Part shown: piece by piece, positions 34,080-45,258 of the stretch
How the letters are laid out: the number at the start of each line of letters is the position of its first letter
Position numbering within the stretch: the stretch's first letter is position 1
NCBI RefSeq assembly: GCF_036323735.1
Contig: NC_086028.1
Location: 23,915,001-23,979,000, forward strand
Direction of reading: 5' to 3'
From: Rattus norvegicus
Lineage: Eukaryota; Chordata; Mammalia; Rodentia; Muridae
DNA: 64,000 nucleotides
Made by a program: the position numbers and the translations under genes
The notes under the pieces: model-generated
The model's input: only the letters and a program-made list of their open reading frames with translations
What the model was told of the DNA's origin: nothing
Database searches by the model: none

Positions 34080-34260
34080 TTCTTGTTCTGTTGTTTTTGT
34101 TTCCTATATAGATAAACTCTTTAAGCTTTCCGGCCCTGTGACCAGGCTTTCCCAGCCATTGTGGACCAGACTTCCGGAATGGTAAGCCATTTTATTTTTC
34201 TTCTAAAAGTTTCCTTTGGTTTTGGTATTTTATCATAGCAACTGAAAATAATGAGCATGG
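34080..34260 (+). mobile_element. old dispersed rodent repeat, right end; family not assigned
   Basis: Phrases 'gccctgtgaccaggctttcc', 'cagccattgtggaccagact', 'ccggaatggtaagccatttt' and 'tggtattttatcatagcaac' followed by 'tgaaaataatgagca' match the right end of a common rodent repeat. It appears to be the same family as 11830-12200. Confidence 0.55.
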
Positions 34261-34630
34261 AAACATGACAAAACTTTATATTTTAATGCAGTCATATGAG
34301 CCCAAAATATTATTGATCAAACTTAATCAGAGGATACACATATGGTTTGCTTATATTAACAAGTATGAATCATTTTTAGCATAAGTGTCACAATCATTGT
34401 AGATTGAAAGTAGACATTTGAGGTTTGTATTTAACGTCTTATTTTTTTTAAATATGATATTGATCTCAAACAGTACATTTTCTCTCTTGGAATTTTTGTT
34501 TACTATCATATCAAAGCCCAAAACCTGGTTAACAGAGACTTCCTATTGGGTTAAATTTGGGGTCACCATATTCTTCATCAAATGTAAAAAAACAAACTGT
34601 TACCTTGAACTTCATACAATGATTTTTTTT

Positions 34631-34706
34631 CCAGAGTTGGGGACCGAATCCAGGGCCTTGCGCTTGCTAGGCAAGCGCTCTACCACTGAGCTAAATCCCT
34701 AACCCC
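34631..34706 (-). mobile_element. ID element (rat BC1-derived SINE), antisense
   Basis: The plus strand is the complement of the ID core: gttggggaccgaatccaggg, cttgcgcttgctaggcaagc and gctctaccactgagctaaat, then ccctaacccc. On the minus strand the A box (tagctcagtggtagagc) and B box (ggattcggtcc) are recognisable. A duplicated ga-plus-T-run (34621-34630 and 34707-34717) is the likely target duplication. ID elements are very abundant in rat and support the species call. Confidence 0.93.
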
Positions 34707-34717
34707 GATTTTTTTTT

Positions 34718-35759
34718 AAAGTGTAGAGTAATACTTCTCAGGCAGTCACACCATGATGATGGCACAATGGTATTTGCAGGTGAAAGGTCTGACAGTCTGA
34801 AGGAGATGTGTACGTTACTGTTTTCTCTTGGGTGATTAAAAAGTTTGTTGGCTTAGAGGAATTTAGGGATCCATGATCATAGTACCTATTCACAGTCATT
34901 ACTTAGATTGTTCCATTTCAACATTTTTCATGTATTCAAATATCAATCAAGCTGAATGGAAACTTTGTGATCTCTGAGTTTGGATTAATATAAAAATAAT
35001 TAGGTCCAGCATTTTTCCCTTTCTCAGACAATGCTGAACATTTTCAGCTTCTCCTCTAATCCTTCTCATCCCTCACCTTATGATGGCAATAAACTTTTGA
35101 CATTTTTCAACAATTTTAGGTTTCAAAAGCTTTCCCTTTAAAACAAGTAAGAATATGTGCTTTTGGTCCTCTACTATATTATACACATTGATTCTAAAAA
35201 TGAATTGCTTCATAAGAAAACACTTCAAGTATTTTAAAACTATCTTTTCTCTTGAAGTTATCTTTTCTTTGCTTAGAAATCTTAATCCCTTTTAAAGAGT
35301 TTTCATTTTCCTTCCGTGTGCTGGGCCAGGGAGTTAGACAAAGGAGTTGAGGTCTCAGTCTTTAGAGTTAGTCATGTTGAGCTCCGAAATCCCTTTCTGG
35401 CCCATGATCAAACATGTGCTTGGGTCACTGGTAATTTTACCTCTCCAAGGCTTTATTTCTTCTAGCACTTCTACAACCTTAAGCAACTTATCCAAACTCA
35501 CAGAACAATTTCTCTCTCTAGTACTGTCTACTTCATCTTCAATAAAATTTTAACTATCTCTTATCCCTTATATCTTCATCTGTATATGGAAAAAGGGGGC
35601 CTGTGTGTCAGATTAGTGAAGACAGCCATCATAAAACCCATATAGAAAATTTGTGTAATATAAAATTAAGATTACAAAACTGTTAGTCTTGCTGACTGCC
35701 TTCTGACTTAGTAATTTCTGTTCATATATGCCTGCTACTTCAAGTCATGAGTGTGCACA

Positions 35760-35793
<34 letters not shown>

Positions 35794-36284
35794 TGTATGT
35801 GTATATTCACATGCTAAGACAACTTTAAGACGCTAACCATTTATTTAGATACTATTAATCCAGAACAAGGACAGTGAAATGAAGTAAGCACAAACCACAA
35901 GCTCTGACATTCTGCCTGATACTTAAGGTTTTCAAAGTCACTGAAGACATGCAAAAAAGTCTACAACAGGAGGTTCGATTGTAATGTTGGGATTCACTGA
36001 AGAGTAACTTTAGGAGAAACGCTACCTAGAAGTCACCGAGTCAGTTTCCTGTTTCTTACGATTATCTCTTCTGTGGTTGGTTTGTCTTTGTTCCACATCT
36101 GCTGCGTAGACTCCAGATCGTAGCAGTGTATTAGCTGAATGGAAGGGTATTTTCATCCAAAAATTGGGGCAATTAGGATGGAATTGATGAGGTATAGGAT
36201 ATTATAGCTGGAAATTCATCCTGAATTCAAGGTGTTTTCAACCCACTGAACCATATAAAAAGAAAGGATAGTCTTGAGCAAGAA
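34718..36284. other. unannotated sequence with a possible MIR and a (CA)n tract
   Basis: At about 35400-35465, 'tgcttgggtcactggtaatt' followed by 'ttacctctccaaggctttat' resembles a decayed sense MIR. A (CA)n run lies at 35763-35791. Nothing else is recognised. Confidence 0.45.
35763..35804. repeat. (CA)n followed by short GT run
   Basis: About 14 CA units are followed by GTGTGTATGTGTAT, a small CA/TG inverted arrangement that could pair as a hairpin. Confidence 0.9.
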
Positions 36285-36405
36285 AAAAACAATCCAGGCC
36301 AGCCTGAGATACCGAAAAATGAACAGGTGTCAAACGAACAAACAAACAAAAACAAGCAAAAACAAGAACAAACAAGCAAAAACAAACAAACAAATAAAAC
36401 ACATG
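36285..36405 (+). mobile_element. possible B1-type SINE remnant with A/CAA-rich tail
   Basis: The phrase caggccagcctgagataccg resembles the B1 right half ('ggccagcctgg..acac'), followed by 'acaggtgtcaaacgaac' for 'accctgtctcaaacaaac' and a long (AAAC)n-like tail. It is short and diverged. Confidence 0.4.
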
Positions 36406-36919
36406 CACAACACAAAGAAAGAGAAGAAAATGTGCGAAGCTACGGTCAAATTCAGATTGTAAGCACACTCTTTTTAAAAATTATCCCTTCAAACAAATGT
36501 ACAAATAGAGGGAAATATTAATGGTTTTCATGTGAACACATACTGTATGATGTTTACAAAGCACAGTGACGCTTTAATCTTTATAAACATAATGGAAAGG
36601 TTCTGTTGATAATGAACAATTACATTGCCTCACCTAATTATTTCGGTGGTGATAGCACTTGACATCCACTAAATTATGTTTTGTTGTTTTAAGTTGACAA
36701 TAAATGAGGATTGGCCAAGGAAGTGACTGAGTAGGCAAAGGTTACACAGCTCTTTCCTCACTGAAGTAAATCTCATTTATACATGGCAGGAATTCTTCTC
36801 CTTGGGAGGCTTTTGCGGAGTGGCCTTAATTAAACATTTAGATGGGAAATGTTTACAAGTAGGTTTTTGATATTCTTTGTTTGTTTTGGCTTAATTTATG
36901 GGGTTTTTTTGTTGTTGTT
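36406..36919. other. unannotated sequence
   Basis: No gene or repeat is recognised. Confidence 0.5.
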
Positions 36920-36996
36920 CTTTTAGTATAGAATAGAGTTTATTTAGGGCATGGGGAGGGGAGTTGAAGGGATATTAGAGACAGAGAGTGGGGGGG

Positions 36997-37056
<60 letters not shown>

Positions 37057-37180
37057 TAGAGGAGTAGAGACCAGTCGTGAACATGTGGAGAGAGATGGGA
37101 AAGGGAATTGGGGAAAGAAGGGGCAGAGAGGGAAGAGAGGAGGAGAAGCAAGAGATACAAGTAGTTTTTGTATTCCAATA
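36920..37180 (-). mobile_element. LTR-like fragment, antisense, carrying a (GA)n expansion
   Basis: The phrase tagtatagaatagagtttat followed by ttagggcatggggaggggag resembles a rodent LTR read backwards: on the minus strand AATAAA is followed by ctctattctatacta. Purine-rich sequence on both sides of the (GA)n (for example gagaccagtcgtgaac) appears to belong to the same element. Family not assigned and ends not defined. Confidence 0.4.
37000..37051. repeat. (GA)n microsatellite
   Basis: About 25 perfect GA units. The opposite-strand Ser/Leu frames are repeat artefacts. Confidence 0.97.
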
Positions 37181-38370
37181 GGCGTTTATCTTTTTTTTGT
37201 CCCACATGTGCTTCTACTTAATCTTTCTTTGGAACCACGTAGCTCTCACTCTTTACCAGCCCCCAACAAAGAAGGCATATCAATCACATAGCGAATTACA
37301 TTTCTTCTTAGCAATGTAAAAATTAACTTAAAGTGATGACAAATTTAATAATATATTTTATGTAACCCCAAAGTATACTAATATACTAATACAGCAACAT
37401 GTACCAAAGCCATATTCATAATGTTGTACTATTTTTTTATTATACTTGCTTTGCTATTTATTTAGAAATTATAGTTTATCTATGTTTGTTACTAATTGAC
37501 AAAGAGAAAGTCATAAATTCTCTGGGGTAGTGCCATTTGGCTTTATGTTGAAAGACTATGTCAAACTATCCTCCAATCAGCTAAGTCCACACGCAAAGGT
37601 ATATTAGAATTAATAAATCTGCTTTGCTTTTAATATATTCCCTAAAAATTGACATTGAGTTGTGGTAGAATATTGAGGTAGCGGCTCCTGTTGGCTTTTA
37701 GAACTCCTCTACAATTTGTACTGTAACGTTTTGAGTACAATAACTTAGTAAACCGTTGAAATTAACTTTTCCTAGGCATATTGATTAACTGTTGGCACTA
37801 AAGTGGACTTACCCAGAGTGGGCACTGTTTCAAACTAGCTAAATATTAAATAATAGGAGCTACTGAGTATTTCAATCTTAGAGAAAAAGCAGCCAGATAA
37901 TTCCTCCTTTTTTTTTCTTTGAAAGTCCAATTAAGAATATTTTCAGATAACTGAAATTTTTACAAACAAATCAATGAGTTTTAAAAACGAACACCTAGGG
38001 CTATTATGTTAGTATTAACTCATGCTGATTTGTCAGAATTACACCTTATAAACAGATACTCTGTATCTTTCTGGAATTCACTAAGTGGACTAGGCACGGC
38101 TTGAATTCATAGAGATCCATCATTTCATTCCTTACCTCCAAATTATACTTTAAAAAAACCCCAAATTTCAAGGAAATGACTGTGAGCCTTTTATGAAAGA
38201 AATACTCCTCTACCACTTTCCTGATTTGAATGTAAAAATTGAAAGAAATGTGTATTTTCATAATTTCAATATCTTCCAGAAAATTTATATTTATTAGTAC
38301 AAAAAATAGCTGGGGCCATTTGGTTAAATATGAAATATGAATCACACACACACACATACACACACACCAC

Positions 38371-38405
<35 letters not shown>

Positions 38406-40129
38406 CACACACATACACACACACACCAACTTCATGAATATCCTTTTTGAAGAGCTATTTTTATTGAATTCAAACAATGGCTGAGCAACTTAATAAACAC
38501 CGGTGATGTTTAATTTTGGTTTCGCCAGGTTAGAAAGGCTCTTGCCCCTCTCTCTATTTACTGGATTTATTAATATTATTATTGATTTAATCTTTGAATA
38601 TTTTACTAAAAAATAGATGAATTTAGTTACTCTAAATTTCAAAAATTTTATTGTAATAGCAATATTGTTTAGTCCCAAATAAGAGCCCTTCCACTTTTAT
38701 TTTGTCTTTAATAATGTTCTCTGAAATGAAGAGTTTCACGTGTCTGCATATGTAGTAAACTGTTTTATATTTATAGAATTGTGCTGATCATTAATTTTCT
38801 GCTCAAACTTTTGATAATGTTAGCATTGCCCAAGCTGGAGAAAGTCAGCACTTCTTCTAACTTGCAGCATTGAAAAATAAGAAACAAAAATATGATGAAT
38901 AGGATTCAAATTAAATCAGGAAAACTTCAAAGTATACAAAGGAAAAAAAAACTTATGAGATACATAGGTTGGCTTTTCTAGGGGCGAGTGAGGAGAATTT
39001 TTTATTTTATTTTATTTATTTTTTTTTATAGTAGGGCAACCTGGCACTTCAACCTATGGCATTAGGTTGCTAAAGCCAAACTAGCAGTCAATAAATATCA
39101 TGAACCACAACCCACCGGAATCTGATTACTCAGTGGTTAGAGAGCTGAGACTCAAAGCCTCTAAAAAGAATCCTAAGCTTGTGACATTTACAAAGCTGTT
39201 TCGAAAGACAAAACAGGTAGGAAAGGTCATGACAGACTAAGGCTGTTGGGGGGCATGGGAGGAGGCTGCTCATCCACTGGAAGATTAAAGGATTCAAAGT
39301 TGTAGAGAGGAAAGTTTGTAATTTTTCTGAACACAAGAAGTATGTTTTTGATACATATTTGTGCCATGAAACTGAAGCCAGGAAATGAGGTATTAAGTGT
39401 TGGTTTTTCTTTTCCCGGTAAACCAAGAGAATACTAACTCTTCTTGTAGCGTTAAGGTCTAACAAGTTCAGGCAAGGTTCGATATTCTAAGGTTCCTCAT
39501 CTTTTTTTTGTGTATACTAAAGTCTTAAATCGTGTCCTAATTTTAAAACTCTAGGATAAGAAAATCATCGAAGATTGATTTCTAACTTGCGAAATCATGC
39601 CAATAATCGTAAGCTTTCAATTAATTCGTCAAGCAGACGATAACCACTTGTAGATTAATTAACTGATTTCTTATAGTCTCCTATTACCAAATCAAATTTT
39701 AACATTCATTTAAGTCACCCACTCCTGGTGAACTTGTAAGAAATGTTTATTAAAAGAGATGCTGCCTGGTTTTCACAATTTTGCAGTTTTCATAGAAATA
39801 TTTTTAAAATAGTTTAATGAAACATTTCATATGATACATGCTTATGCAGAAACATGTCCTTATATGGTAAAATGGAAGTTTCATTGAGCTTAACAAACTA
39901 TAGAAAAATCACAAAATAAACGGGTAAAATACTCTGTTTTATTCAATTTAAAACAAATGTGAAATATATTTATTGGATGCCAAAGAACCACTTACATTCA
40001 AAATCATTATCAGTAAAATAAACTAGGGTGCCCTGTCTTCCTCCATTATTTCTTCAAAATAAACTCTGTGGTACAATTTTTCCAAAGTGGTAATCCTTCC
40101 AAAAAATCGGTCTTTAGAACACTAGTTCT
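37181..40129. other. unannotated AT-rich sequence
   Basis: A long stretch without recognisable features other than the interrupted (CA)n at 38343-38428 and T-rich runs near 39000-39030. The 143-codon minus frame at 38046-38477 is driven by the (CA)n tract. Confidence 0.5.
38343..38428. repeat. interrupted (CA)n microsatellite
   Basis: Several CA runs are separated by single-base interruptions (CATA, CCAC, CAAA). Confidence 0.95.
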
Positions 40130-40322
40130 CAATCTTCCTAATGCTGGGATCCTTTAATACAGTTCTTCATGTTGTGGTCAGGTCAGACCATAAAACTATT
40201 TTTGTTGCTACTTTATAACTATAATTTTGCTACTGTTACTAATTATAATGTAAATATCTGATATGTAAGATAGTCAATATGCAACCTCATAGGGGTCACG
40301 ACAAACATTTTGAGAACTGCTG
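40130..40322 (+). mobile_element. URR1-type hAT DNA transposon
   Basis: This is the best preserved of the four copies. Left end: cactagttctcaatcttcct; right end: attttgagaactgctg, which form an imperfect inverted repeat. Interior: gatcctttaatacagttctt, catgttgtggtcaggtcaga, aattataatgtaaatatctg, 'aggggtcacgacaaac'. No transposase is present. Confidence 0.9.
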
Positions 40323-40802
40323 ATTCCAAGGGAGATCTCTAGGCTAAGGTTAGCAGTCATATGACTCTAGAATGTAACAATATGACATTTTTTTTAAAAA
40401 AAATCTAAACATTTGTATCTTGTCCTCCTTCCCTTACCATATGCACACTGAATTCAAAGCCTAGCAAAAACAAATAATAAATGAAGATTGTTGGCATTTT
40501 TCCCAAACATTTGTATCTGGTTAGCAGAATTGGAAAACTGTCAGAGAAGAGTAAAAAACTCTTCATTTAAAAGAAAGGGAACTGCAGTCTAAATAATACA
40601 GCTTGCTTTACTGTTGGCCCCTATGCAAAAGCTGCCATAAAGATGTTTAAAAAGGAGAAAAAAACAACAGTATTTGCATTCGTTCTGGTAATAGAATATG
40701 AAATTAAAGCATGAACGGATTAGTGTTTGAAAGCTTTACTTGCAGAGATAAAGTTAAGGTATTAGAACAGAAGACAGAAGAGTTTCAGAACAGACAGGCA
40801 AA

Positions 40803-40841
40803 GAAAAAACAAAACAAACAAAACAAAACAAAACAAACAGC
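40803..40841. repeat. (CAAAA)n/(CAAA)n simple repeat
   Basis: An imperfect A-rich run of the kind often left by a retroelement tail, but no element is recognised directly upstream. Confidence 0.85.
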
Positions 40842-41111
40842 CAAGGTCTTATAGATGAGTTAACCTAGAATGTAATTACAGAATGGTTAATCAACACACA
40901 TGAGAGAGTGTAGGAGGAAAGAGAGTTTGGTGAGGCTTCTTAAGGAACTCAGTGCCACAGCCGCTTGCTTACAGATAATGAAGGGAGGAACCTGGTAAAG
41001 CCAAGGAAATTCTTTCATCCCATGGCAAAGTCATTTGTGAACAGTTTAAATTACCCTACTCGCCTCCCCTCCAGCAGTCACCAGGCTCTGACTCTTCAGT
41101 TATTTTAAAAA

Positions 41112-41116
41112 AGACA

Positions 41117-41183
<67 letters not shown>

Positions 41184-41203
41184 GAAGGAAGAAAGAAAGA
41201 AAG
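41112..41203. repeat. (GAAA)n microsatellite
   Basis: About 22 tetranucleotide units with a short GGAA interruption near 41183. Confidence 0.97.
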
Positions 41204-41241
41204 TTGGGGAAATGGGTTCTGAGAATCTAAGCTGCAAAATA

Positions 41242-41244
<3 letters not shown>

Positions 41245-41297
<53 letters not shown>
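41245..41297. repeat. (CA)n microsatellite
   Basis: About 25 units, 42 bp after the (GAAA)n tract. Confidence 0.97.
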
Positions 41298-42121
41298 ACA
41301 CCGTTTTAGCATTTTAACAATACTATCCCAAACATTTGTTCTCATTAGAATGCAAATCGACTAATTTAAGAAAGCCACAAGAGAATTCCACCACACTCAG
41401 CTCAAAAAGCGCAATGGTATTCAAAATATTATTAATAAATGCCAACTATGGGAAAGCCAGTCTGCCATGCCAACCGCTCAGGCTAGATAAAAAGCATACA
41501 CTTATATTTCCCCTTTCTTTTCTTTTCCATGACAAAATTTGGTTTAATTGAAATTTAACAGTTGGACTGGCCTGGAATAGACTTCAAAAAAGAACAACAA
41601 CAACAGCAAAGTCAAGGTGACAATCCTCTGTCAGTGTAGAAACTTTGACACTCCTCACAGTTGCTTTGTCTTGTACACAGAAGGCAGCCATTTATCCTGA
41701 GCAGGGTCTATTCATTACCCTTAATTGTTGCTAATTGTTTTACCTTGGTTGACAGAAAACAGTTCGGATATTGTTTTGTCTCAAATAGAGAGATTGGAAC
41801 ACACCACTAGAACTTATAAATATGAGCCTTCTTTGTAAAACTTAAAAGAACACTTTCAAAAATAACCTTCATTCTACACAATGCAATGATTTTCATATAC
41901 TTCTTTAAAATTTATATAATATATAATATATAAAGTCATCAAAAAATTCAAAACTTATTCTTTAATTCAAAATTACCTGAATAGCAATGAGTATAATTGA
42001 AAACTTAATAATTGATTGGCTTCCCATTCAGACATCTGTTTCAATTGAAGAAATCTTTCAATTCAACTCTATGCCACCTATTGCTCTATGTGTCCATCAT
42101 TGGTGGTGTGTATCATTTATC

Positions 42122-42138
42122 TGTCCATCTATCTATCT

Positions 42139-42176
<38 letters not shown>

Positions 42177-42208
42177 CATCTATCCATCTATCTATCATTA
42201 ATCTATCT
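42122..42208. repeat. (TCTA)n microsatellite
   Basis: About 20 units with a few TCCA variants; the central perfect run is about 40 bp. Confidence 0.95.
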
Positions 42209-43559
42209 TTTCTTCTCACTTTCTCTCCTCTGTCCTGACTAACATAAGTTTACAGGACTCTTTAAGACCACTCTGTCAGACATCTCAAGGAAATGCTTAC
42301 TTCAAAACACTTAATGTTTGCATCATCTGTATACCAAAGGAAAGAGACATTTTAAAATTGCGTACACAGAAGCATGCAGTAAATGAATTCTTCATTTGAG
42401 AAGTGATATAATCTTAGAAAACATAATGTAAAAGCATATACAGCTGGGTTTTCACAGAAATAAAGACAAGCCTTTAAATCATTATATTTTAAATTTGAAC
42501 TTTTCAAAAAATAAAATGTTAAGAATGAAAAATTAGACAGGACTTTTCTGATCTGTAAAAAAATAAGAGAGGTACACATATATACATATTTTAAAATTAT
42601 ATAATTTCCAAACTATGCCCTCGTGCATCATAGTGAAATGTAAATTAAAAACAATTAGATATGCATTTAAAAGTAGTTAGGGAAGCAACTCCCTTTACTA
42701 TAGCTACAAAAAATATAAAATACCTTGGTGTAACTCTCACCAAACAAGTGAAATATAAGATCTCCATGCTCATGGACTGGCAGAATTAACATAGTAAAAA
42801 TGGCTATCCTACCAAAGGCAATCTAAAGATTCAAAGCAATTCCCTTCAAAATCCCAACACAATTCTTCAAAGACATGGCAAAAGCAATTCTCAAATTCAT
42901 CTGGAAAGGAAAAAAACCCCACAATAGCAAAACCAATTTTTAACATTAAAAGAAAAGCTGGGGAAACCACCATCCCAAGCTCTACTACAGACAGAACAAT
43001 AGTGACAAAGACTTTATGGTATTGGTACAGAGAGTGACAGGTTGATCATTGGAATAGAATTGAGGAACCAGAAATAAAACCACACATTATGCAAATTTGA
43101 TCTTTGACAAAAAAGCCAAAAATATACAATGGAAAAAAGAAATCATCTTCAAAAAACAGTGTTGGTCTAACTGGCTGTCTGTAAGTAGAAAAATGAAAAT
43201 AGAACCATATTTGTCACCAGGCATAAAGCTCAGGTCCAAGTAGATCAAGGACCTCAACATAAAACCAGATACACTGAATCTAATAGAAGAGAAAGTGGGA
43301 AAGAGTTTGAACTCATTGGCACAGGGGGAAATTTCCTAAACAAAACTACAATGGCTCATGCTGTAAGATCAAGAGTTGATAAATGGGACCTCATGAAACT
43401 GTAAAGCTTCTGTAAGGCAAAGGACATAGTCAATAAGACAAATCAGCATCCTACAGATTGGGAAAAAACCTTCACTAACCACACATCTAAATATATAAGA
43501 TCCAAATTATATAAAGAACTCAAGAATCTAACAACCAAGAAAACTAAACAACCCAATCA

Positions 43560-44190
43560 AAAAATGCAGTATAGAACTAAACTGAGAATTCACAACAGAG
43601 GAATCTCAAGTGTCTGAGAAGCACCTTAAGAAATGTTCAAAGTCCTTAGTGATCACGGAAATGCAGATGAAAATGACCCTGAGATTTCGCCTAACACCAA
43701 TCAGAGTGGCTAAGATCAAAACATCAGGTGACAACACATGTTAGCGAGGATATGGAGAAAGAGGAACACTCCTCTATTGCTGGTGGGATGGCCAACTGGT
43801 ACAACCACTCTGAAAATCAACTTGGAGGTTCCTCAGAAAATTGGAAATAGATCTACTTAAAGACCCAGAAATACTACTCTTAGGAATATACCCAAAAGAT
43901 GCTCCTCATTCCACAAGGCACATGTTCCACTATGTTCATAGAGGACTTATATGTGATAGCCAGAAGCTGGAAACAACCCAGAGGTCCCACAACAGTAGAA
44001 TGAATACAGAAAATGTGGTTCATTTACACAATGAAATACTATTCAGCTATTAAGAATGAGGACATCCTGAGTTTTGCAGGCAAATGGATCAAGCTAGAAA
44101 ATATCATCCTGAGTGAGGTAACTGAAACTCAAAAGGACATGCATGATATGTACTCAAAATATGTGGATTTTAGGGGAAAAAAAGGTACAG
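43560..44190 (+). pseudogene. broken L1 ORF2 C-terminal region
   Basis: Remnants of the ORF2 C-terminus (PEILLLGIYPKDA, MWFIYTMKYYSAIKNEDIL, ENIILSEVTETQKDMHDMYS) are spread over two reading frames, which shows at least one frameshift between about 43990 and 44030. The Cys-rich motif is mutated. It has no coding function. Confidence 0.85.
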
Positions 44191-45080
44191 AATACTCAAG
44201 CTCCAGTCCACAGAACTCAAAAAGGTCAACAAGCTGAAGGGCCCAAGAGAGGATGCCTCGGACCCATTAGAGAGGGAGAAGAAAGAAGAAAGCAACCACA
44301 AATGGGGGAGGGAGCGAGGGACCTGGGAGGGAAAGAAGAGGAAGGGAGAGGAAGGGGAACATGATCTAGTATTAGGTTGGTGAAAAGGACTGAAGCCCTG
44401 AAGGCCAGCAGAAAGAATGGAAACAAGCGACCTTGGGAGGAAGAAGGTTGGGAGAACACTCCAGAATATACCAGAGACCTGGGAGGTGAGAGACTCTCAT
44501 GACTCATCTAGGGGAACTTGTTAAGTCCACCTCCAGCAGAAAGACAGGGCATCAGTGATGGATGGGACTGCTCTCCCACAGCCAAAACTCTGACCTATAA
44601 TTGTTCCTGTCTGAAAGAACTGCAGGGATGAAAATGGAGAAGAGCCTGAGGAAAAGAAGGTCCAGCAACAGGTGCAAGGTGGGACCTAGCTCAAGGGGAG
44701 GCCCTAAGACCTGACACCATTACTAAGGCTATGGGGTGCTCACATAAAGGGACCTATCATGACTGCCCTCCAAAAGACCCAACAAGCAGCTCAAAGAGTC
44801 AGATGTAGATATTTTTACCCAACCAGTGAACAGAAGCTTCTGACCCCTGTGGTTGAATTAAGAAAAAGCTGGTGGAAGCTGAGGAAGAGGGCGACACTGT
44901 AGTCTCAGTTAACCTGGACCCCTGAGATCTCTTAGACACTGGATCACCAACCAGGCAGCATACACCAGCTGAGATGAGGCCTCCAACACATATACAGCAG
45001 AGGACTCTCAGATCTGGGTTCAGTCAGAGAAGATGTACCTAACCCTCAAGAGACTGGAGGTCCCAGAGGGTTTAAAAACC

Positions 45081-45129
45081 TGGTGGAGTGGGTGGGGTGG
45101 GTGGGGTGGGTGGGGTGGGTAGGGTGGGG
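45081..45129 (+). repeat. (GGGTGGGGTG)n minisatellite in L1 3' UTR
   Basis: About five near-identical 10-bp G-rich units occupy the place of the L1 3' UTR polypurine tract. Runs of three and four G's repeat at regular spacing, so G-quadruplex formation is plausible; this is known for L1 3' UTR purine tracts. Confidence 0.85.
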
Positions 45130-45258
45130 ACATCCTGATGGAGACAGGAGGGGGCAGAGGGGAGCTATGGGATGGGGGAACAATCAGAGGGAGGACTGAG
45201 AGGGCAATACAGTCTGGAGTATAAAAATCAACCAATCGATCAATCAATCAATCAATAA

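Larger units (their letters stand above)
40323..42687. other. unannotated sequence with four simple repeats
   Basis: Simple repeats lie at 40803-40841 (CAAAA)n, 41112-41203 (GAAA)n, 41245-41297 (CA)n and 42122-42208 (TCTA)n. No gene or interspersed repeat is recognised between them. Confidence 0.5.
42688..45258 (+). mobile_element. L1, 5'-truncated, 2.6 kb, decayed
   Basis: It starts inside ORF2 (ctttactatagctacaaaaa), passes the conserved phrases 'catgctcatggactggcaga', 'gctctactacagacagaaca' and 'ctttatggtattggtacaga', and reaches the Cys-rich C-terminus (about 43740-43800) and the end of ORF2 near 44190. A 3' UTR of more than 1 kb follows with a G-rich minisatellite-like tract, and the tail has become (ATCA)n at 45224-45258. 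Compared with intact L1, about 70 bp are missing near 42750. Stops and frameshifts break ORF2, for example ttagcgagg where the young copy encodes CWRG. It is older than L1_Rn at 13029 and of a different 3' UTR type. Confidence 0.93.

Noticed and set aside
38046..38477. 143-codon minus frame with Cys-Val repeats
   Set aside because: The core is the (CA)n tract read as CVCVCV; the flanks are AT-rich chance sequence.
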